From: Acidobacteriaceae bacterium
GTDB lineage: Bacteria; Acidobacteriota; Terriglobia; Terriglobales; Acidobacteriaceae
Length of the DNA stretch: 36,844 nt
Assembly: GCA_027452245.1 (NCBI GenBank)
Contig: DAIDGW010000233.1
Location: forward strand, 1 to 36,844
Reading direction: 5' to 3'
The notes below the pieces were generated by a model. That model made no database searches. It was given only the letters and a program-made list of their open reading frames with translations, and had not been told where the DNA came from. Positions 8,416 through 17,322 of the stretch are shown piece after piece; within the stretch, counting starts at the first letter, position 1, and each line of letters opens with the position of its first letter. Made by a program: the position numbers and the translations under genes.

Positions 8416-10473
8416 ATGCCTCGGAATGCCCAACCCCTCCGCATCGCCGTCGACACCGGAGGCACATTCACCGATTGCGTGTGGATCGACCCTGAGACTC
8501 GGCAGGTTCGCATGCTGAAGGTCTTTTCTACGCCGGCCGATCCGTCGCAAGCCATCATCCAAGCCGTCCACAAAATTTCAAGCGATCGCGATTTCGTCTT
8601 GCTGCACGGCACCACCGTGGGCACGAATACGCTACTGGAACGGAAAGGCGCGCGCACGGCGCTGATCACCACGGCGGGCTTTGAAGATGCCATCGAAATC
8701 GGCCGCCAGAACCGCCCCCGGCTCTACGATTTCTTCTTCGACCGAGTCGAGCCGCTGGTACCGCAGAGTCTCCGCTTCGGCGTGAACGAACGCACCGCTG
8801 CCGATGGTTCGATCCTGAACGAACCTACCCGAAACGATATTGAAATTCTCAAAGATCAGGTTGCGGCAGCCCAGCCTGAGTCCATTGCGATTTCGTTCCT
8901 GTTCTCGTTTGCCAATCCAAAGAACGAGGGAGAGATCGCTGGCGCCCTTCAGGATCTCGACCTGCCTTTTTCCATCTCGCACCAGATTCTGCCGGAATTC
9001 CGCGAATACGAGCGCACTTCCACCGTCGTCATTAACGCCTATTTGCAGCCGGTAATGCAGCGCTATCTGAATAGTCTGGATCGGCGCGCCGGTGGTTTGC
9101 TTTCCGCGCAGAAATACTCAGACGAACAAGAACGCACGAAAGACGCTTCCAGCCAAATATCGGCTCCTCGGATTTTCGTCATGCAGTCCTCTGGGGGGAT
9201 CACTGCTCTCTCCTCAGCGGCGCGGGAGCCCGTGCGTACTGTGCTCTCCGGTCCGGCTGGTGGAGTCGTCGGCGCTGCTGCTTCTGCGCGGGCCAGTGGT
9301 TTCGACCGTATCATCGGATTCGATATGGGAGGCACCTCGACCGATGTGTCGCTGGTGGAGGGCGCGATTCAGACGGCCAACGATGCGCACATCGCGGGAT
9401 TGCCTATCAATGTGCCCATGCTCGATATTCATACCGTCGGCGCGGGTGGCGGCTCGCTGGCTCGCTTCGATGCTGCGGGTGTTCTGCGGGTGGGACCGGA
9501 ATCCGCCGGGGCCGATCCCGGTCCCATCTGCTATGGCCGCGGCACGCAGCCCACAGTTACCGATGCCAATCTTCTTCTGGGACGCCTGCAACCGACTCGC
9601 TTCCTCGGCGGCGATTTCGCCCTCGATCTTGATCGGACCCGCACCCTCACCCGGAAGTGGTTGAACGATTCGAAATCAGATTTAACAGTCGAGCAATTCG
9701 CCGCGGGAGTGATTCGTGTCGTGAATGCCACGATGGAAAAAGCCATCCGCGTGGTTTCGGTCGAGCGCGGACGGGATCCCCGTGAATTCACGCTCATCGC
9801 CTTCGGCGGCGCGGGTGGTCTCCATGCATGTGCCCTCGCCGAGGCGCTCAGCATTCCGCGCGTAATCGTTCCGGCATATCCGGGGGCGCTCTCCGCGCTG
9901 GGAATCCTGGTCAGTGATGTGGTGAAGGATTATTCGCGCACTGTTCTCTGGTCTACTTCGGCGGAAGTTCCAATGCATCGCTTGAATGAGGAATTTTCGA
10001 AGTTGGAATCACGTGCGTCGGATGAATTCCGGGCTGAGGGCTGGCGGGGCAGACCTCAGTGTCGCCGGAGCATTGATCTTCGCTATCGCGGCCAGGGATA
10101 CGAACTCAATCTCCCTCTGACCCGAAATTTGCTTTCCGATTTTCACGCCGAACATCAGCGCCGCTACGGGTATTCGCGTCCCGATCGCGCCGTGGAACTC
10201 GTGACGCTGCGGCTGCGAGCCAGCATACCGTCCGCTACTCCACAATTGAGCGCCGCAGCGCCGCCGCGATCTGCCCGGACGCCATTCAAAGCCCCCGTCC
10301 TGTTTGACGGCAAGAAGCGCCGGAAAATTCTCTATTCGCGTGAAGAACTGAAGCCTCTCAGGCGCTACGCCGGACCGGCCATCGTGACCGAGTACAGCGC
10401 CACCACCGTAATTCCACCGGGCAAAACCTTCTCGGTCGATGCGGCCGGCAATCTGATTGTTAAAATGCGGTGA
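8416..10473 (+). CDS. Hydantoinase/5-oxoprolinase family protein, HyuA-type subunit
   Basis: 685 residues, the normal length for N-methylhydantoinase A subunits. The N-terminus IAVDTGGTFTDCVWID is the phosphate-1 motif of the actin-like ATPase fold in this family; later blocks are HGTTVGTNTLLERKGA, FEDAIEIGRQ.RP, IIGFDMGGTSTDVSLVEG, HTVGAGGGSLARFD and GADPGPICYGRG. The family cleaves cyclic amides such as hydantoins, 5-oxoproline or, with extra subunits, acetone in an ATP-dependent way. HyuA normally works with HyuB, which is not next to it here, so the substrate is open. The ATG at 8416 lacks a clear ribosome site. The gene ends 67 bases before the PhoB-like regulator. Confidence 0.9.
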   Translation: MPRNAQPLRIAVDTGGTFTDCVWIDPETRQVRMLKVFSTPADPSQAIIQAVHKISSDRDFVLLHGTTVGTNTLLERKGARTALITTAGFEDAIEIGRQNRPRLYDFFFDRVEPLVPQSLRFGVNERTAADGSILNEPTRNDIEILKDQVAAAQPESIAISFLFSFANPKNEGEIAGALQDLDLPFSISHQILPEFREYERTSTVVINAYLQPVMQRYLNSLDRRAGGLLSAQKYSDEQERTKDASSQISAPRIFVMQSSGGITALSSAAREPVRTVLSGPAGGVVGAAASARASGFDRIIGFDMGGTSTDVSLVEGAIQTANDAHIAGLPINVPMLDIHTVGAGGGSLARFDAAGVLRVGPESAGADPGPICYGRGTQPTVTDANLLLGRLQPTRFLGGDFALDLDRTRTLTRKWLNDSKSDLTVEQFAAGVIRVVNATMEKAIRVVSVERGRDPREFTLIAFGGAGGLHACALAEALSIPRVIVPAYPGALSALGILVSDVVKDYSRTVLWSTSAEVPMHRLNEEFSKLESRASDEFRAEGWRGRPQCRRSIDLRYRGQGYELNLPLTRNLLSDFHAEHQRRYGYSRPDRAVELVTLRLRASIPSATPQLSAAAPPRSARTPFKAPVLFDGKKRRKILYSREELKPLRRYAGPAIVTEYSATTVIPPGKTFSVDAAGNLIVKMR

Positions 10474-10534
10474 AAATCGCTGTCTCGAAAGCTTGAAAGC
10501 GCACTCTTTGCTAGGTGTCCGCAACCCTGTTCGT

Positions 10535-10540
10535 TACAAT
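10535..10540 (+). promoter_or_regulatory. -10 box suggesting a leaderless phoB mRNA
   Basis: TACAAT (10535-10540) lies six bases before GTG at 10547, which is in frame with the ATG at 10541. Transcription from this box would start at or next to that GTG, giving a leaderless message. The best -35 candidate, TTGCTA at 10508-10513, is 21 bases away, longer than usual. The geometry repeats exactly upstream of the receiver-PilZ gene at 21290. Confidence 0.45.
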
Positions 10541-11239
10541 ATGGGCGTGAAACCATGCATCTTTGTTGTGGAGGATGATCCGGATATTTCGCGCCTCGTG
10601 CGCCATCACTTGGAGGCCGAGGGTTTCGCGGTTCGCCTGTATTCTGGCGGCACAAATGTTCTCAGTGACGCCGAGCGGCAACGGCCGGCGGTGTTTATCC
10701 TCGACATCATGGTTCCGGGCCGCGATGGTCTTGAGCTTTGCCGCCTGGTTCGCCAGACCCCGGGACTGGCCTCGGTGCCCGTTATCTTTCTCACGGCAAA
10801 GAGCAGTGAGGCCGATCGTATTCTGGGACTTGAACTCGGGGCAGACGACTACATTGTGAAGCCGTTCAGTCCGCGCGAGCTCGTAGCCCGCGTCAAGGCC
10901 GTTCTCCGGCGCTTCGAGCGTCCGCTGCCACCCAGCCCGGTCAGCGTTGGGGAGATTCAGATCGATCCCTCGGCAATGACGCTGGTGGTTCGCGGTGCGA
11001 CCGTTCCCACAACGGCGACTGAGTTCCGTCTGCTCGACTATTTCGTTCGCCATTCCGGACGGGTATTTACGCGCGATCATCTTCTCGATTCTGTCTGGCG
11101 CGATACGTCCTACGTCACCCCGCGTTCGGTAGATGTTTATGTTCGCCGGATTCGCGAAAAGATCGAGCCGGATCCTGAAAATCCGCGTTATTTGAAAACG
11201 GTTCGCGGGGCCGGATATCGATTCGAATCTCCCAAGTGA
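10541..11239 (+). CDS. phoB: PhoB-like response regulator (OmpR family)
   Basis: 232 residues. An N-terminal receiver (about 5-118) has the acidic pair VVEDDPD, the phospho-acceptor Asp55 in FILDIMVPGRDG, Thr in VIFLTAKSS and Lys in GADDYIVKPFSPREL. A C-terminal winged helix (about 135-230) ends with TRDHLLDSVW, RSVDVYVRRIREKIE and YLKTVRGAGYRFE, standard for OmpR/PhoB DNA-binding domains. The histidine kinase starts six bases downstream and a PhoU gene follows, so this is probably the phosphate-starvation regulator; receiver sequence alone would not settle that. The start is ATG 10541 or GTG 10547; the latter would fit a leaderless transcript. The longer open frame from 10457 overlaps the end of the HyuA-type gene and is unlikely. 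Confidence 0.88.
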   Translation: MGVKPCIFVVEDDPDISRLVRHHLEAEGFAVRLYSGGTNVLSDAERQRPAVFILDIMVPGRDGLELCRLVRQTPGLASVPVIFLTAKSSEADRILGLELGADDYIVKPFSPRELVARVKAVLRRFERPLPPSPVSVGEIQIDPSAMTLVVRGATVPTTATEFRLLDYFVRHSGRVFTRDHLLDSVWRDTSYVTPRSVDVYVRRIREKIEPDPENPRYLKTVRGAGYRFESPK

Positions 11240-11245
11240 GGCCGC

Positions 11246-12979
11246 GTGAAGAACCGCATCTTCTTCAAGCTGCTCGCAGCCTTCATTCTGGTCATCGCTG
11301 CCACCGCCGTGGTCTTCGATTTCATGGTGAGCGGCGCGTGGCAGAATTCGTTGCGCGCGGAAATCGAGCGCAACCTCACCCAGAAGACTGAACTGTTCGC
11401 CTACCGCGTCAATACCGATCGCAGTGGTTCGCTTTCCGACATCGCCAAGGAAGAGGGCGCGGCGGCCGGGGCTCGGGCAACGATCATGGATACTTCGGGC
11501 AAAGTTCTTGCCGATTCTCAAGCCAATCCGCCCACCATGGAGAACCATGCCCATCGCAAGGAGTTCGTTGCGGCGCTGGGCGGTAAGGTCGGATCCGATG
11601 TCCGCCGCAGCGTTACTCTTGGCATTCCGTTTCTATATGTCGCGGCTCCGATCTCCGGAGGAGCGGTTCGCCTGGCTTATCCGCTGTCGGATGTTGAAGC
11701 GGTGAAGGCGCAGGTGCGCAGTCGTCTATTCGGGGCCTCGCTGCTCTGTTTTGGAATTGCTCTGCTGATCGCCGCCACCGCTTCCACCTGGACCGCTCGC
11801 CGGCTGGAACGAATTGTCGACGTTGCTGGGCGCATCGCCCATGGTGACCTGCAGGCTCGCACAAAAGATTCGTCATTCGACGAAATCGGCCGCGTGGCCA
11901 GCGCCGTCGATGAAACCGCTCGCAACCTGGAGCGAAGTTTCGCCGCCGTGCGTTCCAGCCAGCATCAACTGGAAACACTGCTGAACAGCATGCAGGACGC
12001 GGTCATTGCGGTAAGCTCCGACGGAATCGTGCAGTGGGCCAACCGCAGCATGGACCGGCTGATGGGCACTCCCACGCGGCTCAATTCGCCGCTGGTGGAA
12101 ACTGTCCGAGACCCCGACTTCCTGACTGCCATCAATGCCGCCACCACGGGAAAAGAATTCAAAACGACTCGCGCCACTTCCATCGTTCCCGGACGCGCCT
12201 TCGACGTGACTGCCGCGCCTCTGCCCGATGGAGGCGCCGTTGCCGTGTTGCGCGACCTCACGGAGACCGAGCGCGTCGAGAAAACCCGCCGCGACTTTAT
12301 CGCCAATGTCTCTCATGAACTCCGCACTCCGCTGACCTCAATTCAGGGATACGCCGAGACTCTGCTCGACTCGACCGCCGAGAACGGCCACTCGCGCGAG
12401 TTCCTGGAAATTATCCGCAAGAATGCCGCTCGCATTTCGCGTCTCACTGAGGACCTGCTCACGCTGGCGCGGGTGGAGTCCGGAGAAACCCGGTTCGAGG
12501 TTGAGCCAGTCTCTCCCGTGGAATTGCTCTACGATGCCGAAGAAAGCTTCCGCGAGGTCGCCCGCACTCACGAAGTTGAGCTCCAGATTCAGCAGTCGCG
12601 GAATGGCGATGGTTCGGTGGAAGCTCTACCTCAGGTTCTGGCCGATCGCGAAGCCATTCACCAGGTTTTTTCCAATCTCATCGACAATGCCATGAAATAC
12701 GGCGTCTCCGGTGGCCGCGTTCTCCTCGGAGCGCGTCTCGCCCAGCGGGGCATTGAATTTTATGTACAGGATTTCGGCGCCGGCATTCCTTCCGAGCATT
12801 TGCCTCGCCTTTTCGAGCGCTTTTACCGTGTGGACCGCGCTCGCTCGCGGGAATCCGGCGGCACGGGTTTAGGATTGGCCATTGCCAAGCACATCGTATT
12901 GGCTCATAGGGGTTCGATTCGCGCCGAAAGCGAACTTAACCACGGCTCAACCTTCCTGTTTACGCTTCCTACGGCATAA
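11246..12979 (+). CDS. phoR: PhoR-like sensor histidine kinase
   Basis: 577 residues from GTG 11246, with GTGAGG just upstream. Order: transmembrane helix 1 (about 8-26), a periplasmic sensor region of about 135 residues, transmembrane helix 2 (about 162-182), HAMP (about 183-236), PAS (about 240-340), HisKA with phospho-acceptor His357 in NVSHELRTPLTSIQGY, then HATPase_c with N-box SNLIDNAMKYG, DFGAGIP, the F-box FERFYRVD and GGTGLGLAIAKHI. All catalytic boxes are intact. The TM-periplasm-TM-HAMP-PAS layout is that of PhoR proteins in Gram-positive bacteria and Acidobacteriota rather than the short E. coli PhoR. Six bases separate it from phoB, so the two are co-transcribed. The phoU-like gene follows after 141 bases with its own likely promoter. 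Confidence 0.9.
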   Translation: MKNRIFFKLLAAFILVIAATAVVFDFMVSGAWQNSLRAEIERNLTQKTELFAYRVNTDRSGSLSDIAKEEGAAAGARATIMDTSGKVLADSQANPPTMENHAHRKEFVAALGGKVGSDVRRSVTLGIPFLYVAAPISGGAVRLAYPLSDVEAVKAQVRSRLFGASLLCFGIALLIAATASTWTARRLERIVDVAGRIAHGDLQARTKDSSFDEIGRVASAVDETARNLERSFAAVRSSQHQLETLLNSMQDAVIAVSSDGIVQWANRSMDRLMGTPTRLNSPLVETVRDPDFLTAINAATTGKEFKTTRATSIVPGRAFDVTAAPLPDGGAVAVLRDLTETERVEKTRRDFIANVSHELRTPLTSIQGYAETLLDSTAENGHSREFLEIIRKNAARISRLTEDLLTLARVESGETRFEVEPVSPVELLYDAEESFREVARTHEVELQIQQSRNGDGSVEALPQVLADREAIHQVFSNLIDNAMKYGVSGGRVLLGARLAQRGIEFYVQDFGAGIPSEHLPRLFERFYRVDRARSRESGGTGLGLAIAKHIVLAHRGSIRAESELNHGSTFLFTLPTA

Positions 12980-13063
12980 GTCCGGGCAATGATTCCGTAA
13001 ATTCCGCCAGAAATTCACAGGGTTTTAACCACTGCTGCGTGCCGCTGCCGTATTTTGACATTA

Positions 13064-13091
13064 TTGCGAACTTTGGGCGGACGAATAGAAT
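13064..13091 (+). promoter_or_regulatory. Sigma70-type promoter of the phoU-like gene
   Basis: TTGCGA (13064-13069) and TAGAAT (13086-13091) are separated by 16 bases; the start codon lies 30 bases further. A second -35-like TTGACA at 13055-13060 is 25 bases from the -10 and probably not used with it. No clear Pho box repeat was found. Confidence 0.5.
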
Positions 13092-13120
13092 AGTCCTAAG
13101 CGCCACGAGGTGGAGTCCTC

Positions 13121-13846
13121 ATGAGTACTGCCAGCATTAAGAAGCCTGTTCCCGAGCCGGCGCACCAGTCCATTGTTCGGCGCACGATTGAGGCCTGCAA
13201 TCTTGCCAAGGACGCAGCCGCCACCGCGGCCGAAGGCATCGCCACCTGTTCCTCTCCTCTTCTAAATTCGCTCCGTCAGCGCGAGCGCGAACTCGACACG
13301 CTCGACATGGAAATCGACAGCGCCGTGACCAACGTGATCACCGAAGTGGGGCCGGCGGAGGCACGCGAATTGCTGGCCTGCATGAAGGTCATGATTGCCC
13401 TGGAGCGCATCGGCGACCTGCTCCTCAGTTTCGCCAGCAGTGCTCAGGCTGCCGCTGGCCGCATCGATCCCGACGACGTTCGCGATCTGACGCAGATGGC
13501 GACCATTCTCGAAAAGATGCTCACCGACTGCACGGCCGCATTTTCCGACCGCGACGTCAGCAAGGCTGTGGATGTGTTACGCGCTGATGCCGAAATGGAT
13601 CGCCTGCGCAATCTGATCTTCCTTCGGCATATTGAAAATCCTGAAAACACAGTCCGGCAGGGAAGTCTACAAGTGATCTTCATGACCCAGTCGCTCGAAC
13701 GGGCGGGAGACCACGCCAAAAATCTCGCCGAAGAAGTCTGTCACTTCGTCAGCGGACGCACCGTCCGTCACGTGCTCATGGCTTATGACAAGCCCGTAGA
13801 GCAGATGTTCATCGATTATCTCCGGCGCAAAGACTCAGCCGGCTAG
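13121..13846 (+). CDS. phoU: PhoU-domain phosphate signalling protein
   Basis: 241 residues; the ATG at 13121 follows GGTGGAG. It is all helical, with two PhoU-type three-helix halves: RERELDTLDMEIDSAVTNVI in the first and RADAEMDRLRNLIF in the second, each followed by ERIGDLLLSFA or ERAGDHAKNLAEEVCHFVSG. The repeated E/D..D and ER.GDH.KN.AE signatures are the metal-cluster motifs of PhoU. PhoU represses the Pho regulon when phosphate is plentiful by coupling the PstSCAB transporter to PhoR. The phoB-phoR-phoU order supports this role, although no pst genes lie in the window. The gene is convergent with a small unknown gene whose stop is nine bases away. Confidence 0.9.
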   Translation: MSTASIKKPVPEPAHQSIVRRTIEACNLAKDAAATAAEGIATCSSPLLNSLRQRERELDTLDMEIDSAVTNVITEVGPAEARELLACMKVMIALERIGDLLLSFASSAQAAAGRIDPDDVRDLTQMATILEKMLTDCTAAFSDRDVSKAVDVLRADAEMDRLRNLIFLRHIENPENTVRQGSLQVIFMTQSLERAGDHAKNLAEEVCHFVSGRTVRHVLMAYDKPVEQMFIDYLRRKDSAG

Positions 13847-13855
13847 TTGCGCCAT

Positions 13856-14095
13856 TCAGGACGCCCTCCGCCGCAAGGGCAGAATTCCTGGCGTCCTGTG
13901 TTCCTCGCGCGCTTCGTCCTCCATGGCCCCCGAAAGCCTCACGCATAAATCGTGGATCTTCTTCTGACGCTGGTCGTACTCCTGGGCTTCTTCATCGGTC
14001 AATCCACCGAACGTTTGCGCCCGTAGCGTCTCTGTCTGCTTCAAGATCAGATCCCGCAGTTCCCCTCGGATCTCCTTGCTGCCCCGTCCTCGCAT
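13856..14095 (-). CDS. Small charged protein of unknown function
   Basis: 79 residues, rich in Arg, Glu and Lys, predicted largely helical: KEIRGELRDLILKQTETLR, then TDEEAQEYDQRQKKIHDLCV. I do not recognise a family. I chose the ATG at 14095 because GAGGA lies eight bases upstream; the longer frame to 14131 has no ribosome site. It has no signal peptide or membrane segment. It converges with phoU (nine bases between stop codons), and a pseudo-receiver/PAS gene lies downstream on... the right, also on the minus strand, 175 bases away. The amphipathic heptad-like spacing suggests a short coiled coil or a protein-binding role, which is only a guess. Confidence 0.65.
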   Translation of the reverse strand: MRGRGSKEIRGELRDLILKQTETLRAQTFGGLTDEEAQEYDQRQKKIHDLCVRLSGAMEDEAREEHRTPGILPLRRRAS

Positions 14096-14270
14096 GTTAT
14101 AAGTCCTCGGATTTGATATCAGTACGGTCATCGGAACTTACTCGTTATTAGGACTTTAGCAATCCGAGGAAGCTGGCTTCGATAGGGTTCGTACAGTATT
14201 TGGTAGACGAGGGAATTTCAGGGAAGAACGCCTACGGGTGCAACCTAGGGGTATCCATCGAACTGGCGGA

Positions 14271-15158
14271 TCAGGCGAGTTTCATCACCGTGGCAAGGTT
14301 CTGCAGCGCGTCCGAGAGTTCTTGCCGCTCCTGCCGGCCGAGGTTGCTGGTAGCTCCCAGCCGGGCATAAATCTGGGCTCTGGCTTCGTGAACAAGCGCC
14401 CTCAGCTTCATGTCATCGACTTCCACCAGCGCCGCTTCATAGGCTTGGCGCCAGGTATCCTGCGGCTCCCATACCGCGGCAATGCAGCCGTCGCAGAAAA
14501 AGTATGAGTCGTAGCGCAGCGAAATCGATCGGCCCTCTTTGTGGATGACAAGAAATTCGCCGCTCTGCATGGTCTGACGCCGGAAATCTTCGAATAAGTT
14601 CACCACCTGATTCAGGTCGCGGCTGACGTCCTCGATGGAGCGGTCGAGAAGTTCCGGGCGCGAGTACCCGATCAGATCGCAAACCGCGTCCGAGCAGTCG
14701 ACGTATCGCCTCCGCGAATCGGCAAAAACCACGTACTTCGATTGCAATTCTTCGTGCTCATGGCTGCGTATCTGAATCAGCCATCCCAGTTTGTCGACCA
14801 GTTTCGTGGGCTCATCGTCGGGGGTGATGACCGCATCTACGGCGCGCAGTACCGCGTCGACCACATGGTTGTCAGGGCAGATTACGACGATCGGTATTCG
14901 CGAATGGATCTCTTTGATCGCCAGTACCCCGGCTACATCCCCCGCAAAGGGAAACTCTGCTACCACACCGTCGATCCGCTGCGAGGAAACAATCTTCAGA
15001 GCCTCCTCAACCTTGGACGCGGCCCACACCTCGAATCCAAAACTCTTCAGAAATTCTTTTCTCAGCTCCAGGGTGGTCCGGTTCGGACCGATGCACAGCA
15101 CGTTCTTCGCGTCTTTGCTCATAATAGAAAGAGCAGCGCTGAGCCGCTCTGTCTGCAC
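14271..15158 (-). CDS. Pseudo-receiver and PAS domain protein
   Basis: 295 residues from GTG 15158, chosen because AGGAAAGG lies six bases upstream; the ATG at 15122 has none. Residues 18-130 follow a response-regulator receiver (NVLCIGPNRTTLELRKEFLK, PIVVICPDN, AVITPDDEPTKLVDKL), but the phospho-acceptor position is Glu68 (GVVAEFP), the Thr/Ser position is Cys94 and the conserved Lys position is Thr112. It should therefore not be phosphorylated normally, and Glu may mimic the active state. Residues about 135-235 form a PAS domain (DCSDAVCDLIGYSRPELLDR). The last 60 residues are helical, with no DNA-binding or catalytic domain. It probably relays a signal by protein contact; the partner is unknown. 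Confidence 0.75.
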   Translation of the reverse strand: MQTERLSAALSIMSKDAKNVLCIGPNRTTLELRKEFLKSFGFEVWAASKVEEALKIVSSQRIDGVVAEFPFAGDVAGVLAIKEIHSRIPIVVICPDNHVVDAVLRAVDAVITPDDEPTKLVDKLGWLIQIRSHEHEELQSKYVVFADSRRRYVDCSDAVCDLIGYSRPELLDRSIEDVSRDLNQVVNLFEDFRRQTMQSGEFLVIHKEGRSISLRYDSYFFCDGCIAAVWEPQDTWRQAYEAALVEVDDMKLRALVHEARAQIYARLGATSNLGRQERQELSDALQNLATVMKLA

Positions 15159-15325
15159 TATTTACCTTTCCTGCGGGGTCTGGGAATTCGGTCTGCGACG
15201 TCCCGTTATTTATTCTTCCGTTAGCGTTCGCGAGCGCCTATACAGCAAACCCCGTAGACCTGAAGGGGAATGCTTGCAGCGAGAACAAAGGGCATTCGCC
15301 TTTGCTCCCGTCAGGGGTAAGGTCG

Positions 15326-16639
15326 TTAGAAATTCCCCTTCTGTGCGGCGTAGTCGTTCCGGATGACCTGCCCGCCCTTCATCACGAATTTGACGCGTTC
15401 CAGCGTGGTTACATCCTTGCCCGGATCGCCATCGACCGCGATGATGTCTCCCCACGCCCCGGGATCCAGCGTCCCAACTTTTCCCGGCCATCCCATCAGA
15501 TCGGCCGCATTGAGAGTCGCCGCCTGGATCGCCTGCAGCGGAGTCAATCCCAACTGCACCATGACCGGGAACTCGTGTGCATTCAGTCCGTGCGGATAAA
15601 CCGCGGCATCGGTTCCGAATGCGACTTTCACGCCAGACGCGAAGGCGTGCGCGATGTTTTTTCTCGCCTCCGGAATCACCTCTTTGGCTTTGGCCAGCAG
15701 CGGCGGAGGCAGGTGCGTCTGGGCGGCATTTTCGATCATCCAGTCGCCCAGGTAGAGGGTCGGTACCAGATACGTTCCGTGCTGCTTCATTGCCGCAATG
15801 CCGGCATCATCGATGTACGATCCGTGCTCGATGGAATCGACGCCGGCTTCCACCGCCCACAAGATTCCCTGCGATCCGTGCGCATGCGCGGCGACCTTCC
15901 GTCCCAGGCGGTGCGCATCGGCCACAATGGCCTTCATCTCCTCCAGCGTATACTGCGATGCCTGCGGATTATCCCCAAAGGAAAGCACCCCGCCGGTGGC
16001 GCACACCTTGATGAGATCCGCACCATACTTGATATTTTCGCGGACCTTGTGTTGCACCGCAGCGATGCCATCCGCCACGCCATCGCCCACCGCGTGATAC
16101 TCGTAGGGCAGCATGTTGTTGTCGCAGTGGCCGCCCGTGATCCCCAGGAGCGGCCCGCTGACCAGCATTCTCGGTCCCGGAACATCTCCGGCATTGATGG
16201 CGTCTCGCAGCGCCACATCGGTAAAGCCGCTCGCGCCTACGTTGCGCACCGTGGTAAATCCCGCCAGCAGGGTGATGCGGGCATTCTTTGCCCCAATCAA
16301 CGCCTCGCGCGGCGTGGAAATCGCCAACTGCTCGTATCCGAACTTGGGATCCATCGTGAGGTGCGTGTGCGCATCGATCAGGCCGGGGAGCACGGTCGCA
16401 TTCGGCAGGTCGATGCGCTCTGCATCGGCGGGAATCCTGGCTTCGGCGGTCGGCCCCACGCTCGTGATCTTGCCATCTTCAATCACGATGGTCTGATCGC
16501 TCAGCATCTTTCCCGTCTTCACGTCATAAACATGCCCCGCATGTACGGCGACATGCTTCGGCGTCTGAGCGTACCCCCGTCCTTGCACGCCCAGCCCAAA
16601 CAGCGCGATTCCCACCAGCACCCACAGAAGTCTCTTCAT
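15326..16639 (-). CDS. Exported amidohydrolase-family protein (imidazolonepropionase/prolidase-like), copy 1
   Basis: 437 residues from the ATG at 16639. A signal peptide (hydrophobic 4-18, cleavage near A24|Q25 in RGYAQTPK) sends it to the periplasm. The metal-dependent amidohydrolase motifs are present: [13 protein letters not shown] (H91, H93), [24 protein letters not shown] and [19 protein letters not shown], ending in the composite beta-domain motif [13 protein letters not shown]. Members of this group hydrolyse dipeptides, N-acyl amino acids or imidazolones; specificity is not deducible. A second gene of the same type lies at 17323-18627 on the same strand with DoxX between, which suggests an old duplication or paired peptidases in one operon. 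Confidence 0.9.
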   Translation of the reverse strand: MKRLLWVLVGIALFGLGVQGRGYAQTPKHVAVHAGHVYDVKTGKMLSDQTIVIEDGKITSVGPTAEARIPADAERIDLPNATVLPGLIDAHTHLTMDPKFGYEQLAISTPREALIGAKNARITLLAGFTTVRNVGASGFTDVALRDAINAGDVPGPRMLVSGPLLGITGGHCDNNMLPYEYHAVGDGVADGIAAVQHKVRENIKYGADLIKVCATGGVLSFGDNPQASQYTLEEMKAIVADAHRLGRKVAAHAHGSQGILWAVEAGVDSIEHGSYIDDAGIAAMKQHGTYLVPTLYLGDWMIENAAQTHLPPPLLAKAKEVIPEARKNIAHAFASGVKVAFGTDAAVYPHGLNAHEFPVMVQLGLTPLQAIQAATLNAADLMGWPGKVGTLDPGAWGDIIAVDGDPGKDVTTLERVKFVMKGGQVIRNDYAAQKGNF

Positions 16640-16693
16640 TGCGGCTCTCTTTCGTCTGAAATGACTGATCCACAAAATCGCTGATGATGAATG

Positions 16694-17164
16694 CTACGCG
16701 CGCAGCCCGTCCAGCCCCCACACGCGTCCGGCATCAGCGGCATAAAAAATGATCAACAGGAGTAGCAGCGGAATATGGTCAAGTTCCACGCCAAAGTAGC
16801 GCCATACCGGGACCCCGTGACCCGGCTCCCACCATGTGGCCAGCACCATGTTGGTGAGAAACAGAATTCCCACAACACATGCCGGACGCACCCACAATCC
16901 AATCAGCAACGAAATGCCAACCAGCGACTCAACCACGCCGACTGTGTACCCGAAGAAGACGGCGTGAGGCAGCACGATTCCCGCCAGCACCGGGCGCCAC
17001 AAGCCCACCGCGCTGGTGGTGATGTAATCGTGCAGATAGTTTTGGAATCCGCCGTGAGCAAACCCAGGGCCGGCGAGTTTGTATTCACCGAACAACAGAA
17101 AGAAAATGGACACGCCAATACGCACGCCAGCAATGACTTTTCGTAAGGCCGCAGAGTCCGTCAT
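16694..17164 (-). CDS. DoxX family membrane protein
   Basis: 156 residues with four transmembrane helices: about 8-26 (VIAGVRIGVSIFFLLFGEYK), 56-75, 78-98 and 130-147. The first-helix GEYKLAGPGFA followed by a loop, and the later GLWVRPACVVG, fit the DoxX/DUF417-like four-helix family seen in thiosulfate:quinone oxidoreductase subunits and many uncharacterised quinone-linked proteins. It lies between two exported amidohydrolases on the same strand, with 54 bases to the next and 158 bases from the previous gene, so co-transcription is plausible. The start at ATG 17164 has no strong ribosome site. Function is unknown. Confidence 0.8.
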   Translation of the reverse strand: MTDSAALRKVIAGVRIGVSIFFLLFGEYKLAGPGFAHGGFQNYLHDYITTSAVGLWRPVLAGIVLPHAVFFGYTVGVVESLVGISLLIGLWVRPACVVGILFLTNMVLATWWEPGHGVPVWRYFGVELDHIPLLLLLIIFYAADAGRVWGLDGLRA

Positions 17165-17322
17165 TCTGAAGGTGCGAGAAGCGACAGCAGAATACCACTA
17201 GCCGCCCAGTCCGTCGCTCACAAGAAATTGGCAGTAGGTTAGTTCCTGATTGCGAGGAATCGATATGGGGACAGCCGCAGCTCGGCCATCCGGTGTCCCG
17301 CATTTACGAGTTTGCCCGACCC

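Noticed and set aside
15302..16684. Plus-strand frame of 460 codons over amidohydrolase copy 1
   Set aside because: Shadow of a clear family member on the minus strand.
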